Below, in pieces: positions 1 through 8,880 of a stretch of 52,980 bases of DNA. The translations under genes and the position numbers were made by a program. The notes under the pieces were generated by a model, which ran no database searches, was not told the DNA's origin, and saw nothing but the letters and a program-made list of their open reading frames with translations. The stretch's first letter is position 1; the number at the start of each line of letters is the position of its first letter. This DNA is from an uncultured Gemmatimonadales bacterium (GTDB lineage: Bacteria; Gemmatimonadota; Gemmatimonadetes; Palauibacterales; Palauibacteraceae), in contig CAMYMV010000032.1 of the NCBI GenBank assembly GCA_947259585.1, positions 1-52,980 on the forward strand, given 5' to 3'.

Positions 1-1
1 C

Positions 2-934
2 ACGGTCAATGCGAATGGGGACCCCAAGACACCCGATATGCTTCAATACGAGTATGCCCGTTCGGCGCTCAAGATAGGGATCCGGCTGGAGGACAAGCTT
101 GGAGCCAATCCCTTCAAGTTCGGGATGATTGGAAGCACCGATAGTCACAGCTCGCTCACCACCACCCGCGAAGACAACTATTTCGGCAAGCTTCCCAATG
201 AGGAGCCCTCGCCCACGCGGTACTCAGAGGTGTTTCTGCGCGACAGGGACAAGAAGCCCGTCCTTTACGCCTGGCAGTTGGGCGCCTCCGGAAGGGTCGG
301 CGTCTGGGCGCGCGAGAACACACGCGACGAGATCTTCGACGCGATGCGGCGCAAGGAGGTCTACGCCACCAGCGGTAGCCGCATCATCGTGCGCGTCTTC
401 GCCGGCTGGGATTTTGAGGCCGATGAGGTCCAGCGCCCCGACTTCGCCGCTCAGGGCTACGCCCGAGGGGTCCCGATGGGAGGAGATCTCACGAGCGCCC
501 CTGCGGGTGCGGCACCGACCTTCATGGTTCGGGCGCTTCGCGACCCGGACGGTGCCAATCTCGATCGGGTGCAGATCATCAAGGGTTGGCTGGGCGCAGA
601 CGGGGAGACCCAGGAGCGCATCTACGACGTGGCGGTCTCCGACGGCCGCGAGATCGATTCAGACGGCCGCAGCCGGACCCCGGTGGGCAGCACCGTCGAC
701 GTCGACGACGCGAGCTACACCAACTCCATCGGCGATGCGATGCTCATGGCCTACTGGAAGGATCCTGACTTCGATCCAGGGCAGCGCGCCTTCTACTACG
801 TGCGGGTCATCCAGATCCCCACACCGCGCTGGACGGCCTACGACGCGAAACGGTTCGGGATCACGATGCCGGACGAGATCCCGATGACGGTCACGGATCG
901 CGCCTACACCTCCCCGATCTGGTACACGCCGTAG
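2..934 (+). CDS. DUF3604 domain protein, C-terminal part (cut by window start)
   Basis: The frame is open to the first bases of the window, so the true start lies upstream; an internal ATG at 38 is not the start because the preceding codons still align with the paralogue at 5568-7478. About 310 residues remain, covering the C-terminal half of the DUF3604 family (PF12228), proteins with a PHP-like metal-binding N-terminus and unknown reaction. The two copies share the blocks MLQYEYARSALK, GSTDSH/GASDSH, WARENTR, KRKEVYATTG-like and the ending TSPIWYTP. The N-terminal metal ligands cannot be seen here. It is followed 6 bp later by a small membrane protein. Family assignment is firm; function is unknown. 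Confidence 0.85.
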   Translation, partial: TVNANGDPKTPDMLQYEYARSALKIGIRLEDKLGANPFKFGMIGSTDSHSSLTTTREDNYFGKLPNEEPSPTRYSEVFLRDRDKKPVLYAWQLGASGRVGVWARENTRDEIFDAMRRKEVYATSGSRIIVRVFAGWDFEADEVQRPDFAAQGYARGVPMGGDLTSAPAGAAPTFMVRALRDPDGANLDRVQIIKGWLGADGETQERIYDVAVSDGREIDSDGRSRTPVGSTVDVDDASYTNSIGDAMLMAYWKDPDFDPGQRAFYYVRVIQIPTPRWTAYDAKRFGITMPDEIPMTVTDRAYTSPIWYTP

Positions 935-940
935 GATCGC

Positions 941-1381
941 ATGACGGACCAAGAAATACACCTCCGGCAATCGGCCAGCCTGATGCGCATCCTGGGCTGG
1001 CTGTTGGTAGTCGGCCTCCTATTACTGTTGTTTGTCTATCCCCCGGGATTCATGTGGGGCGCCCAGCCGGAGGGCTTTCCGAATATCGGACCGGCCCACC
1101 CGCCTTCGCCTTACGACGGCCTGCATCCCTACCTTTACATGCTGCTGGCGATGTATGTCGCCTATGGCGTCCTGTTGATCCGGGGCGCAAGAGACCCTCG
1201 TCGCAACGTTGCCCTGTTCGATTTCGGCATCCTGTCCAGCGTGTTGCACGCTCTTGTGATGATTCCCCAGTCCTTGTACTACCCGAACGAACACGCCCAC
1301 CTGTGGTCGGACGTTCCGGTGCTCGTCGCGATGGCAGTCGTGTTGTGGGTCTGGTACCCGGAACGCAAAGGCCAGGCTTAG
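941..1381 (+). CDS. Small four-helix membrane protein (DUF6632-like)
   Basis: A 146-residue protein with about four hydrophobic segments (roughly residues 14-33, 64-82, 94-110 and 121-137) and a short charged N-terminus. The spacing of helices, the YMLLAMYVAYGV segment and the FGILSSVLHALVMIPQ segment resemble small DUF6632-type membrane proteins, but I recall that family only from general pattern, so this is tentative. It starts 6 bp after the DUF3604 gene and is probably co-transcribed with it. No catalytic motif is visible. Confidence 0.7.
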   Translation: MTDQEIHLRQSASLMRILGWLLVVGLLLLLFVYPPGFMWGAQPEGFPNIGPAHPPSPYDGLHPYLYMLLAMYVAYGVLLIRGARDPRRNVALFDFGILSSVLHALVMIPQSLYYPNEHAHLWSDVPVLVAMAVVLWVWYPERKGQA

Positions 1382-1514
1382 CGATGGAGTGGAACGGGAT
1401 CCTCAGCATCGGATCCCGTCAGGCGGTGAGTGAGACGATAACGATGCCGGACGGAGGCGTGGGGTGGGATGGGAGCATCGTCGATCCTAAGGAGTGTCAC
1501 GAGCTGAGAATGCA

Positions 1515-3308
1515 ATGACCCCGGAAGCCTGGTTGACCGTCGCCATCCTCGCCGCGACCTTCGCCGCACTGTTGTGGACGAAGATCCCGCCGGTGACGGT
1601 CTTTCTGGGTGCGCTGACGCTGTGCATCACCTTCCGTCTCGCTCCGCTCGACCGCAGCCTCGCCGGCTTCGCGAACTCCGCGGTGCTGACCATCGGGGCG
1701 CTTTTCATCGTTGCGGCGGGCATGTACTCCACCGGCGCGATCAGCCTGTTGAGCGAGAAGCTGATCGGACGGCCGAAGACCATGACGGCCGCTCAGCTCA
1801 AGATCCTTGGGCCGGTGACCTTCGGCAGCGCGTTTCTCAACAACACGCCTCTGGTCGCGATGATGATTCCGGTCATCCGGGACCTGAGCCGGAGCACCGG
1901 GCTCGACAAGTCCAAGCTCTACATTCCGCTGTCGTACGCTTCGATTCTCGGCGGTACCTGCACCCTGATCGGCACGGCGACCAACCTGATCATCGCGGGG
2001 CTGGTAGCTGACGCGATAGCCGGTGGACAAGCGGGCAATGCGGTGTTGCGGGAGATCGAGCTGTTCGATCCGTCGTGGGTGGCGGTGCCTGCGGCCATCC
2101 TCGGTGTGTTGCTGCTGATGGTTACGTCCAGATGGCTGCTGAGGGCACGAGAGGGAGAGGACTCGGCACTCATTGCGAAGCGCCGCTACGGTGCGGAGTT
2201 CGTGATCCCGGAAGGCTCGCCGCTCGCGGGTCGGACCCTCGAAGCCGCCGGTCTCGCCAATCCGGTGGGATTCGACATCGTCGACATCATCCGGACCGAC
2301 GGCTCACGCGTCGGGCTCGATGCAGACACCCGGCTGGCCGCCGGCGACGTCCTGGTGCTGTCCGTCGGGCTGGACGCCCTGGGAGACCTGTGGACGATGC
2401 AAGGCCTCGAGCCGCTTCACACCATGCGGCCCATGGAGACCGAGCGTTACGACCACCGGCTGGTCGAGGCCGTGATCGCCCCCGGCAGCCGTGCCATCGG
2501 CCGGCGGGTCTCGGAGTTTCCACTGCCCGACAGCCCCTACGAGCTCACGCTGGTGGCCCTCTCCCGACACGACCGGCCGGTCGATGGCCGCCTCCGGGAC
2601 GTGCGCGTGGAGGTGGGTGATGTTGCGGTGCTCGAGGTCGACGAGAGCTTCTTCTACGTCAACAGCCAGGAGACCGAGCTGTCGCTCGTGCGGCGGGTGG
2701 CCGGCTTCCGGATTCGGCGCTGGCACCGGGCGGCTGTCGCGGCGGGGATCACGGCCGCCATGGTCACGGCGGCTGCGACGGGTTGGATGACCATGCTGAA
2801 CGCGGCCCTGCTCGCCAGCGGGCTCATGTTGCTCACCGGTTGCCTGACGCTGAGGGTTGCAGCCCGCAGCATCGACTACGGGACGCTCGGCGTGCTGGCG
2901 GCGGCGATCGGCGTGGCAGCGGCCGTGAGCGAGAGCGGGCTTGCCGACGTCATCGCCTCCGCGTTGACCCGTATCGGGGCCGGCGTTCCGCTCGCCGCGC
3001 TCGCCGCGGTGTTCCTGGGCCGAGTGGTCATGGCGAATCTGATCACCAACTCCGCATCGGCGGTCTTCATGTTCCCGATCGCGCTGTCGATGGCTGACCA
3101 GCTCGGGGTGAGCTTCATGCCCTTCGCGATCGCACTCATGACCGGTACTGTCGGGGCTTCGATCACGCCGGCCGCCTACCAGACCAACCTGATGGTCTAT
3201 GAGCCGGGTGGATACGCCTTCATGGACTTCGTGAAGATGGGTGTGCCGCTGACCCTGCTCGTCGGGGCGGTCACTCTGCTATTGGCGCCTGTGGTCTTTC
3301 CGTTTTGA
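1515..3308 (+). CDS. SLC13/DASS-type permease with two RCK_C (TrkA_C) domains
   Basis: A 597-residue inner-membrane transporter of the SLC13/CitMHS type, which moves anions such as sulfate or dicarboxylates with sodium or protons. The N-terminal membrane half carries FLNNTPLVAMMIPV, the C-terminal half NLITNSASAVFMFPIA; these paired Asn-rich hairpins are the family's substrate-binding signatures. Two soluble TrkA_C-like domains (about residues 215-290 and 300-385) lie between the halves. The ATG at 1515 follows an AAGGAG at 1489-1494 that is rather far away; a GTG at 1494 would overlap that site, so ATG is preferred but not certain. A paralogue lies at 26691-28469. Substrate cannot be told from sequence. 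Confidence 0.85.
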   Translation: MTPEAWLTVAILAATFAALLWTKIPPVTVFLGALTLCITFRLAPLDRSLAGFANSAVLTIGALFIVAAGMYSTGAISLLSEKLIGRPKTMTAAQLKILGPVTFGSAFLNNTPLVAMMIPVIRDLSRSTGLDKSKLYIPLSYASILGGTCTLIGTATNLIIAGLVADAIAGGQAGNAVLREIELFDPSWVAVPAAILGVLLLMVTSRWLLRAREGEDSALIAKRRYGAEFVIPEGSPLAGRTLEAAGLANPVGFDIVDIIRTDGSRVGLDADTRLAAGDVLVLSVGLDALGDLWTMQGLEPLHTMRPMETERYDHRLVEAVIAPGSRAIGRRVSEFPLPDSPYELTLVALSRHDRPVDGRLRDVRVEVGDVAVLEVDESFFYVNSQETELSLVRRVAGFRIRRWHRAAVAAGITAAMVTAAATGWMTMLNAALLASGLMLLTGCLTLRVAARSIDYGTLGVLAAAIGVAAAVSESGLADVIASALTRIGAGVPLAALAAVFLGRVVMANLITNSASAVFMFPIALSMADQLGVSFMPFAIALMTGTVGASITPAAYQTNLMVYEPGGYAFMDFVKMGVPLTLLVGAVTLLLAPVVFPF

Positions 3309-3390
3309 CCGGAATCCAGAGGGCGGGGCCGGGGTGAAGCAGGTCATCAACTCCATTCCCTTCTTCTTGGGGAGGTCATACCATGGGCCC

Positions 3391-4074
3391 ATGGCATCCC
3401 TCATCCTGAAGCCCATGGATGGTTCTTTTCTCCTTTGGCGGTGTCTCCATGACGGCTCTGTGACCCGGAAAAACCTGGACGCTCCACCTGATGAGTCCCT
3501 TCTCCCATTTCGAAAAACGGCCGTTCCGCTTCTTGAGAGACTTACGGAGCTCTACGGAAGTGCGGCCATTCTGGCCTGGGAGGGGGACGAGGTGGTGGGG
3601 CTTCTCCGCTTTGTACCGAAGGTGGTCTCCGAAATGGAGGGTGCTGGGGGGTGTTGTCTCCTTATGTCCCACCCGGCAGGTCCCAAGGGAGATTTCCCTC
3701 TAGCGGTCTTTCCCTCCAAGGAGAGGATCGAGGACAGGACCCTGGTGGTCACGTGCATGCAGCTACTTTCCGACCGGCAACGGAAGGGGGTAGGCCATGC
3801 CATGGTTGAAAGGCTCAAATCGTGGGCGAGGGAGGAAGGATGGGAGGCCATTGAAGCGACGGCCTATCAGGACCTCCCCCTTGTCTATGAGATAACGGGC
3901 AATGCCGGCCGAGACTGGTGGGAAGGGCTTGGGTTTCGTGTCATGGAATCCCTCGAAGAGGAGGCCATGAAAGGGTACCGCGAGTTCGTCCAGACCCTGG
4001 AAACCCAGGCAAGAGAGCAGGGAATGGATCCCCAGGCGGTCACCGAGAAGTTCATCATGAGGTGGGATACTTGA
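3391..4074 (+). CDS. GNAT-family N-acetyltransferase
   Basis: A 227-residue protein with a GNAT acetyl-CoA binding motif A around LLSDRQRKGVGHAMVERL (V/I-x-x-x-x-Q/R-x-x-G-x-G/A), followed by a motif B region containing WWEGLGFRVME, typical of this fold. Substrate is unknown. I chose ATG 3391 because a GGGGAGG lies upstream at 3369-3375 and the fold begins just after; GTG 3334 is an alternative adding 19 residues. The gene has a noticeably lower GC content and a different codon style (many TCC, CTT, TTT) than its neighbours, suggesting transfer. The stop overlaps the start of a broken antitoxin reading frame. Confidence 0.8.
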   Translation: MASLILKPMDGSFLLWRCLHDGSVTRKNLDAPPDESLLPFRKTAVPLLERLTELYGSAAILAWEGDEVVGLLRFVPKVVSEMEGAGGCCLLMSHPAGPKGDFPLAVFPSKERIEDRTLVVTCMQLLSDRQRKGVGHAMVERLKSWAREEGWEAIEATAYQDLPLVYEITGNAGRDWWEGLGFRVMESLEEEAMKGYREFVQTLETQAREQGMDPQAVTEKFIMRWDT

Positions 4075-4215
4075 GAGAGGATTACGATTTTTCGAAAGCA
4101 CGACGGAACCCGTATGCAAAGCGTTTGAAGAGGCGGGTCACGATCCGTCTGCGGATGTCTTGGAAGCCCCTGAAGAAATCGGCCAAGATCGCTCCCTGAT
4201 TGCCGCCCACGGTCA
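4071..4215 (+). pseudogene. Broken BrnA/RHH-type antitoxin remnant
   Basis: From a TTG that overlaps the GNAT stop, the frame reads LREDYDFSKARRNPYAKRL then RRVTIRL. This is the usual N-terminus of small BrnA-like ribbon-helix-helix antitoxins (EYDFS..., NPYAK, then the VTIRL strand). After VTIRL the expected continuation is in another frame (SADVLEAPEEIGQDRSLI), with a few residues missing from the middle. The gene therefore carries a frameshift plus small deletion and is probably dead; translated as is it would give only 42 residues. It sits with the low-GC GNAT gene, so both may have arrived together. Family recognition is by motif only. Confidence 0.5.
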
Positions 4216-4219
4216 ATGA

Positions 4220-4247
4220 GCCGGGCTAGCGGAACGGCAGACGCGAA
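4220..4247 (+). other. tRNA-Leu-like 5' fragment
   Basis: These 28 bases match the acceptor 5' strand and D arm of the intact tRNA-Leu at 29727 with about four differences (shared GGCAGACGCGA). The anticodon arm and 3' half are absent; the sequence runs straight into the YhhN gene. It is most likely a relic left by recombination at a leucine tRNA gene. Confidence 0.45.
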
Positions 4248-4256
4248 GAGGGTCGA

Positions 4257-4895
4257 TTGCTAGTCCCAGCTCTGTCGGTTGCCGCATTCTTGTCGGGCGC
4301 TCTCTGCGTTCACGGGAAGTACTCTGACTCCAAGGTACTTCTCTATGTCTTCAAGCCACTCACCACGTTGTTGATACTGGGCGTGGCCGTGGCTGCAGGG
4401 GCGTTTGCTACGACATATGGGCGGCTAGTCGCTCTGGCGATCCTCTTCTCGCTCGCGGGAGACATCTTCCTGATGCTCCCGAAGGATCGTTTCATCAACG
4501 GGCTGCTGAGCTTCCTGGCCGCACACGTGGTGCTCATCGTGGCATTCGCGCTTCAAGCCACCGGCCTTTCGTGGTGGTCGCTTCTTCCTGTCGCCGCGGG
4601 CGTAGTCATGTACTCTGCGCTGGCCCCTCACCTCGGCCACATGAAGGTCCCCGTGGTCGTCTACATCACCGTGATCGCGGCGATGGCCTGGTCTGCCCTT
4701 GAGCGGTGGCATCTGCAGGGCTCGACGAGCGCGGCACTGGCTGCCCTGGGATCGGTTCTCTTCCTGTTTTCCGATTCCGCACTCGCGCTCAATCGCTTCC
4801 GGGCAAAGTTCCGATCGGCTGATCTCTTGGTCCTCAGCACGTACTACGCATCGATCTGGCTGATCGCTCTGTCCGTGCATCCCGCCTGGATGTGA
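4257..4895 (+). CDS. YhhN family protein, putative lysoplasmalogenase
   Basis: A 212-residue integral membrane protein with about eight hydrophobic segments. YhhN/TMEM86 signatures are visible: KPLTT near residue 34, LAGDIFLMLP near 68, HLG and FSDSALALNRF near 170, and STYYASIWLIALS near the end. Characterised members hydrolyse the vinyl ether bond of lysoplasmalogen; whether this organism has plasmalogens is unknown. The start is a TTG with AAGAGG at 4245-4250 as ribosome site; no ATG fits the beginning of the family. It stands alone, between relics upstream and an ABM-like gene downstream. Confidence 0.8.
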   Translation: MLVPALSVAAFLSGALCVHGKYSDSKVLLYVFKPLTTLLILGVAVAAGAFATTYGRLVALAILFSLAGDIFLMLPKDRFINGLLSFLAAHVVLIVAFALQATGLSWWSLLPVAAGVVMYSALAPHLGHMKVPVVVYITVIAAMAWSALERWHLQGSTSAALAALGSVLFLFSDSALALNRFRAKFRSADLLVLSTYYASIWLIALSVHPAWM

Positions 4896-5032
4896 CCTCT
4901 GGTCTTGCTGCTTGGTCGGAGACGGCCGGTTGTAGACGGATGCCAACTGTGGTAGCCTACCAGACTCCGTACGACGCCGTACGGGCCTGGTGTGCGAGCG
5001 GCAATTGCAGGCCTACCGGCCAATGCGCTTTG

Positions 5033-5056
5033 GACCGCGATCGCGTGGTCTACTCC
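5033..5056 (+). repeat. Fragment of dispersed intergenic repeat (GATCGC palindrome module)
   Basis: The sequence ACCGCGATCGCGTGGTCTA is identical to the palindromic module at 11280, 26369 and 29599; the rest of the element has decayed here. It lies in the leader of the ABM-like gene. Confidence 0.6.
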
Positions 5057-5094
5057 TGCCCTCGGCAATCACCAAGAGAAGGGAGTCACGCCCG

Positions 5095-5475
5095 ATGAAC
5101 AGTCAGGAAGTCACCGTAGTCTACCAATGGACAGCCAAGCCTGGAAAACTCGACGAGCTCAAGGCCATTTACGAAGAAGTTCTTGCGGAGATGAAAGCAA
5201 ACGAACCCGACACGCTCAAGATGGAGTGCTACTTCGCCGACGAGTCAAACGCCATCATTGTGCACGACGTGTTCAAGGACGCCGCAGCATTGGGCACTCA
5301 TCTCGGCGGAACGGCAGCTCATCACTTCCCCCAATTGGCTGAAATCGCGGTACCCGGTCCGTTTCTCTTCTGTGGCGACGTGCCGGACGAATTGAAGCAG
5401 GCAGTAGACGGAATGAACATGGGAGCCATCTTCGGAAGCCACGCTTTCGGGTTCTCGCGCAGCCCGTCGGACTGA
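5095..5475 (+). CDS. Antibiotic biosynthesis monooxygenase-like (ABM) protein
   Basis: A 126-residue protein with the ferredoxin-like (dimeric alpha-beta barrel) pattern of ABM proteins: an opening strand VTVVYQWTAKPGK, a helix LDELKAIYEEVLAEMK, then TLKMECYFADE and IIVHDVFKD, and a helix beginning AAALGTHLGG. Related proteins include quinol and polyketide monooxygenases and heme-degrading enzymes; the substrate is not predictable. Start ATG 5095 is preceded by an AGAAGGGAG stretch and begins exactly at the first strand, so upstream in-frame codons were left out. A piece of the dispersed-repeat tail (GCAGACCACGCCCAGAAG) follows the stop. Confidence 0.7.
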   Translation: MNSQEVTVVYQWTAKPGKLDELKAIYEEVLAEMKANEPDTLKMECYFADESNAIIVHDVFKDAAALGTHLGGTAAHHFPQLAEIAVPGPFLFCGDVPDELKQAVDGMNMGAIFGSHAFGFSRSPSD

Positions 5476-5567
5476 GCGCAGACCACGCCCAGAAGATTCG
5501 AAGCAACGGGCCTCGGCAGCCACGGTGTGAGTTCCGACGGTCCCGACCCAACAGGAGGGGACGAGAG

Positions 5568-7478
5568 ATGAAGTTGCGCACTCTGGTAATCGGCTTCCTG
5601 GCGTGGATGGCGCTCGGGCTCGCCGCAGCCCCAGCTCATTTGTCAGCTCAAGTAGAGACCGAGGTTACCGCGGAAGATCTGACTCAGGAGAGGATCTACT
5701 CCCCGTATGCCGGCCGGGACTACCCCGACCAGGTCCTGTTCGGCGATACGCACTTCCACACGAACCTGTCGTTCGACGCGGGACTGGTGGGGACCCGCCT
5801 CACCATGGACGAGGGCTACCGGTTTGCCAGGGGAGAGATGGTGATCTCGAACACCGGTCAGCCCGTGCAGCTGATCCGTCCGCTCGACTTCCTCGTGATC
5901 ACAGATCACTCCGAGCTGATCGGCCTGGCGCCGATGGTACAGCGATCAGATCCGCTCCTTCTGGCTGATCCGTGGGGCAAGTGGATTCACGAGCGGTTCA
6001 ACGCGGGACCTGAAGGGCGGATGGAGGCATTCGCGAACATCCTCGAACTTGGCGTCAAGGGCGACAATCCCTTCAGCAACGATGAGGCGGCGCGGAGCAT
6101 CTGGCTCGACTTCGTTACAAAGGCGGACACCTACAACGAGCCGGGCCGCTTCACGGCGATGACGGGATTCGAGTGGACGTCCACGCCGGACGGGGACAAC
6201 CTGCACCGCGTCGTCATCTTTCGAGACGGCGCCGACAGGACCAGCCAGACCCTGCCGTTTTCGTCGTTCGACAGCTTCGATCCGCAGGACCTGTGGCGAT
6301 ACCTGGCCACCTACGAGGAGAGGACGGCCGGCCAGGCCATCGTGATTCCGCACAACGGAAACCTGAGCAACGGCCTCATGTTCGGCGAGACAATGTTCGG
6401 TGGCGACCCGATGACCCGAGCGTACGCCGAGCAGCGGATCCGCTGGGAGCCGCTCCACGAGATGACCCAGATCAAGGGCGACGAAGAGACGCATCCGTTG
6501 CTCTCCCCGGAAGATGAGTTCGCGGACTTCGAGAGCTGGGACGTCGCCAACCTCGACGGGTCCGGGGCGAAGGAAGATTGGATGCTCCAATACGAGTACG
6601 CCCGGTCGGCGCTCAAGTTGGGACTCAAGCTCGGTGCGGAGCTCGGCGCCAACCCGTACAAGTTCGGGATGACCGGTGCGTCCGACAGTCATACCGCGCT
6701 CTCTACGACACGAGAAGAGAACTACTTCGGGAAGTACCAGAGCACCGAGCCCTCTCCGGATAGGCACAACAACGAAGTCATTCCCGCGGACGACCCCGCG
6801 CTGAGGATTATGACCTCTCAGGAGGCGGCGGCCGGGCTGGTGGCCGTGTGGGCCCGCGAAAACACCCGCGGGGAGATCTTCGGTGCCATGAAGCGGAAGG
6901 AGGTCTACGCTACCACCGGAACCCGGATTCGGGTGCGCGTCTTCGCCGGGTGGGACTTCGAGGCGGGCGAGGTGTCTCGGCCTGACTTCATCTCCCAGGG
7001 CTACCGACGCGGCGTGCCGATGGGCGGCGACCTGCGCGACGCCCCCGCCGGAGGGGCGCCGAGCTTCATGATCCGGGCGCTGCGCGATCCGGATGGCGCG
7101 AACCTGGATAGGATGCAGGTCATCAAGGGTTGGCTCGATGCCAATGGTGAGACGCACGAGCGGATCTACGACATTGCCGTCTCGGACGGTCGCCAGGTCG
7201 GAGCCGACGGCCGGACGCGGGAGCCCGTAGGCAGCACAGTGGACATCGCGACCGCGACCTTTACGAACACAATCGGCGATCCGCTGCTCGCGGCGCACTG
7301 GGTGGACCCGGACTTCGATCCGAGCGAGCCAGCGTTCTACTACGTGCGCGTGCTCGAGATTCCAACGCCGCGCTGGACCACCTACGACGCCGCGTTCTTC
7401 GGGATCCCTCTTCCGGACAACGTGCCGGCGACCGTACAGGACCGCGCCTACACGTCGCCGATCTGGTACACGCCGTAG
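5568..7478 (+). CDS. Exported DUF3604 domain protein
   Basis: A full-length 636-residue DUF3604 protein with an N-terminal signal peptide (hydrophobic stretch about residues 6-22, cleavage near AHLSAQ), so it acts in the periplasm or outside. PHP-like candidate metal ligands are GDTHFHTNLS (about residue 58-67), DHSELIG (about 110), FEWTSTPDGDNLHR (about 205) and PHNGNLSNG (about 262). The family is common in marine and soil bacteria and has no proven reaction; a metal-dependent hydrolase is inferred. AGGAGG lies 10 bp before the ATG. The C-terminal half is strongly similar to the partial gene at 2-934, so the pair arose by duplication. Confidence 0.88.
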   Translation: MKLRTLVIGFLAWMALGLAAAPAHLSAQVETEVTAEDLTQERIYSPYAGRDYPDQVLFGDTHFHTNLSFDAGLVGTRLTMDEGYRFARGEMVISNTGQPVQLIRPLDFLVITDHSELIGLAPMVQRSDPLLLADPWGKWIHERFNAGPEGRMEAFANILELGVKGDNPFSNDEAARSIWLDFVTKADTYNEPGRFTAMTGFEWTSTPDGDNLHRVVIFRDGADRTSQTLPFSSFDSFDPQDLWRYLATYEERTAGQAIVIPHNGNLSNGLMFGETMFGGDPMTRAYAEQRIRWEPLHEMTQIKGDEETHPLLSPEDEFADFESWDVANLDGSGAKEDWMLQYEYARSALKLGLKLGAELGANPYKFGMTGASDSHTALSTTREENYFGKYQSTEPSPDRHNNEVIPADDPALRIMTSQEAAAGLVAVWARENTRGEIFGAMKRKEVYATTGTRIRVRVFAGWDFEAGEVSRPDFISQGYRRGVPMGGDLRDAPAGGAPSFMIRALRDPDGANLDRMQVIKGWLDANGETHERIYDIAVSDGRQVGADGRTREPVGSTVDIATATFTNTIGDPLLAAHWVDPDFDPSEPAFYYVRVLEIPTPRWTTYDAAFFGIPLPDNVPATVQDRAYTSPIWYTP

Positions 7479-7493
7479 GCTAAGAACCACTCT

Positions 7494-7620
7494 GGTCGAC
7501 AGACACAAGTTCCAATTAGGATCCCGCACGGAACGTGAGGAGCCCGCTCACCAGCGGGCTCTTCTCATCGGGCGGGCGAACTCGGAGGGCGAACGACGCG
7601 CTTCGTCCTACTCCCGCGGT
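7494..7620 (+). repeat. Dispersed intergenic repeat copy with terminator hairpin
   Basis: Contains AGACACAAGTTCC, the hairpin AGCCCGCT/AGCGGGCT (7541-7560) followed by CTTCTC, then TCATCGGGCGGGCGAAC and GGGCGAACGACGCGCTTCG. It lies between the convergent DUF3604 and alcohol dehydrogenase genes and probably terminates at least the first. Same modules as at 22276, 25330 and 29429. Confidence 0.75.
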
Positions 7621-8721
7621 CTAGTTCGTGTTCGGGCGAAGCACGGCCTTGATCACTGTCCCCTGCTCGCTATCGGCTGCGGCCTGGTTGATCTCTTCGA
7701 GTCGGTAGTATTCGATCAAACGATCGATCGGGAAGCGGCCTTGCAGGTAGAGCTCGAGGATCTGTGGAATCAAGATCTGTGGGATTGCGTCGCCTTGGAT
7801 GATCCCGCGAAGCGTGCGACCGAGGAGAATCGTCCAGGGATCGAGTGACACCTCGTCCCCAGGCGGAACCTGCCCAACCATGCCGCACACACCCAAGGGC
7901 CGTAGCGCATCCACCGCCTGCCGGATGACCTTTGTCACGCCCGTGCTCTCGAACGAGTAGTTCACGCCGCCCGTGGTGATGTGCTGTATCTCTTCCACGG
8001 GATCTGTCTCGGCCGCGTTGATGATGTGCGTGGCGCCGAGCTCCTGAGCGACACGGAGCCGGTTGGCCTTCATGTCGACCGCGATGATGGTGGTGCAGCC
8101 CGCGACGTGTGCCGCCATGACGGCACACATCCCGACGGCTCCCGCGCCGAAGACGGCGAGACTCGAGCCGGGCGCGCAGCGAAGTGACGCGAAGATTGCC
8201 CCGGCGCCCGTTTCAACGCTGCAAGCAAAGGGCCCGAGGATGTCCAGCGGAACATCACGGCGCACCTTCACGAGGCTTGCTTCCTCACAGAGCGCGTGCG
8301 TGGCGAACGACGATTGTCCGAAAAAGTTTCCGTGAATGGCGTGTTGTCCCTTGCGCATAGTGGGGCTGCCGTCGGGCCGGTCGAGCCCGAGGCGAATACG
8401 CATGACGTCTTCACAGTACGGCGTCCGCAATAGACAGGCCGGGCACTGGCCGCAGGTGTTGAAGCCGATCACGACGTGGTCGCCTGGCTGGACGGTCGTG
8501 CAGAGGGACCCGACTTGCTCGACGATCCCGGCCCCTTCGTGTCCGAGGACGCAAGGCATGGGCACCTTGTAGTCGCCATCCCGGGTGGCGAGATCCGTGT
8601 GGCAGATTCCCGAGGAGACGACGCGCACGACAACTTCGTTCGCTCTGGGCTCGTCGAGATCGATCTCGTCAATCACGAACGGCTGTCCTGCCGACTCAAC
8701 CACGGCTGCTTTGATCCTCAT
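7621..8721 (-). CDS. Zinc-dependent alcohol dehydrogenase (MDR family)
   Basis: A 366-residue medium-chain dehydrogenase that oxidises an alcohol to aldehyde with NAD. The catalytic zinc region GICHTDLATRDG and GHEGAGIVEQVG is present, as is the structural zinc motif C-x2-C-x2-C-x7-C (CGQCPACLLRTPYC). The Rossmann motif VFGAGAVGMCAV is followed by an acidic residue (IIAVDMKANRL), indicating NAD rather than NADP. The overall length and absence of a class III insertion resemble aryl/benzyl alcohol dehydrogenases. It is monocistronic and diverges from the DUF502 gene. Natural substrate is unknown. Confidence 0.9.
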   Translation of the reverse strand: MRIKAAVVESAGQPFVIDEIDLDEPRANEVVVRVVSSGICHTDLATRDGDYKVPMPCVLGHEGAGIVEQVGSLCTTVQPGDHVVIGFNTCGQCPACLLRTPYCEDVMRIRLGLDRPDGSPTMRKGQHAIHGNFFGQSSFATHALCEEASLVKVRRDVPLDILGPFACSVETGAGAIFASLRCAPGSSLAVFGAGAVGMCAVMAAHVAGCTTIIAVDMKANRLRVAQELGATHIINAAETDPVEEIQHITTGGVNYSFESTGVTKVIRQAVDALRPLGVCGMVGQVPPGDEVSLDPWTILLGRTLRGIIQGDAIPQILIPQILELYLQGRFPIDRLIEYYRLEEINQAAADSEQGTVIKAVLRPNTN

Positions 8722-8800
8722 CGTACGTCTGCCTCCGCGTTTTGACGCTAGAACAGACTAAGCTGCCCCTGGGAGCCATACCACAGTTAAGTTAGCGTAC

Positions 8801-8822
8801 TCGTGCGCAGACCTCGCCCGCG
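8801..8822 (+). repeat. Tail fragment of dispersed intergenic repeat
   Basis: GTGCGCAGACCTCGCCCGCGAG matches the conserved tail module CGCGCAGACCTCGCCCAG found at 11330, 20243 and 29642. It lies in the divergent intergenic region between alcohol dehydrogenase and DUF502 genes. Confidence 0.45.
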
Positions 8823-8880
8823 AGCAGAGCGAGCTCGAGTGGGTGCGGGGCATGACGACCGGCCCTAACCGAGAGGGATA

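Noticed and set aside
5946..7529. 527-codon minus-strand frame opposite DUF3604
   Set aside because: Arg/Val/His-rich antisense frame caused by high GC; the plus-strand gene has a signal peptide and family motifs.
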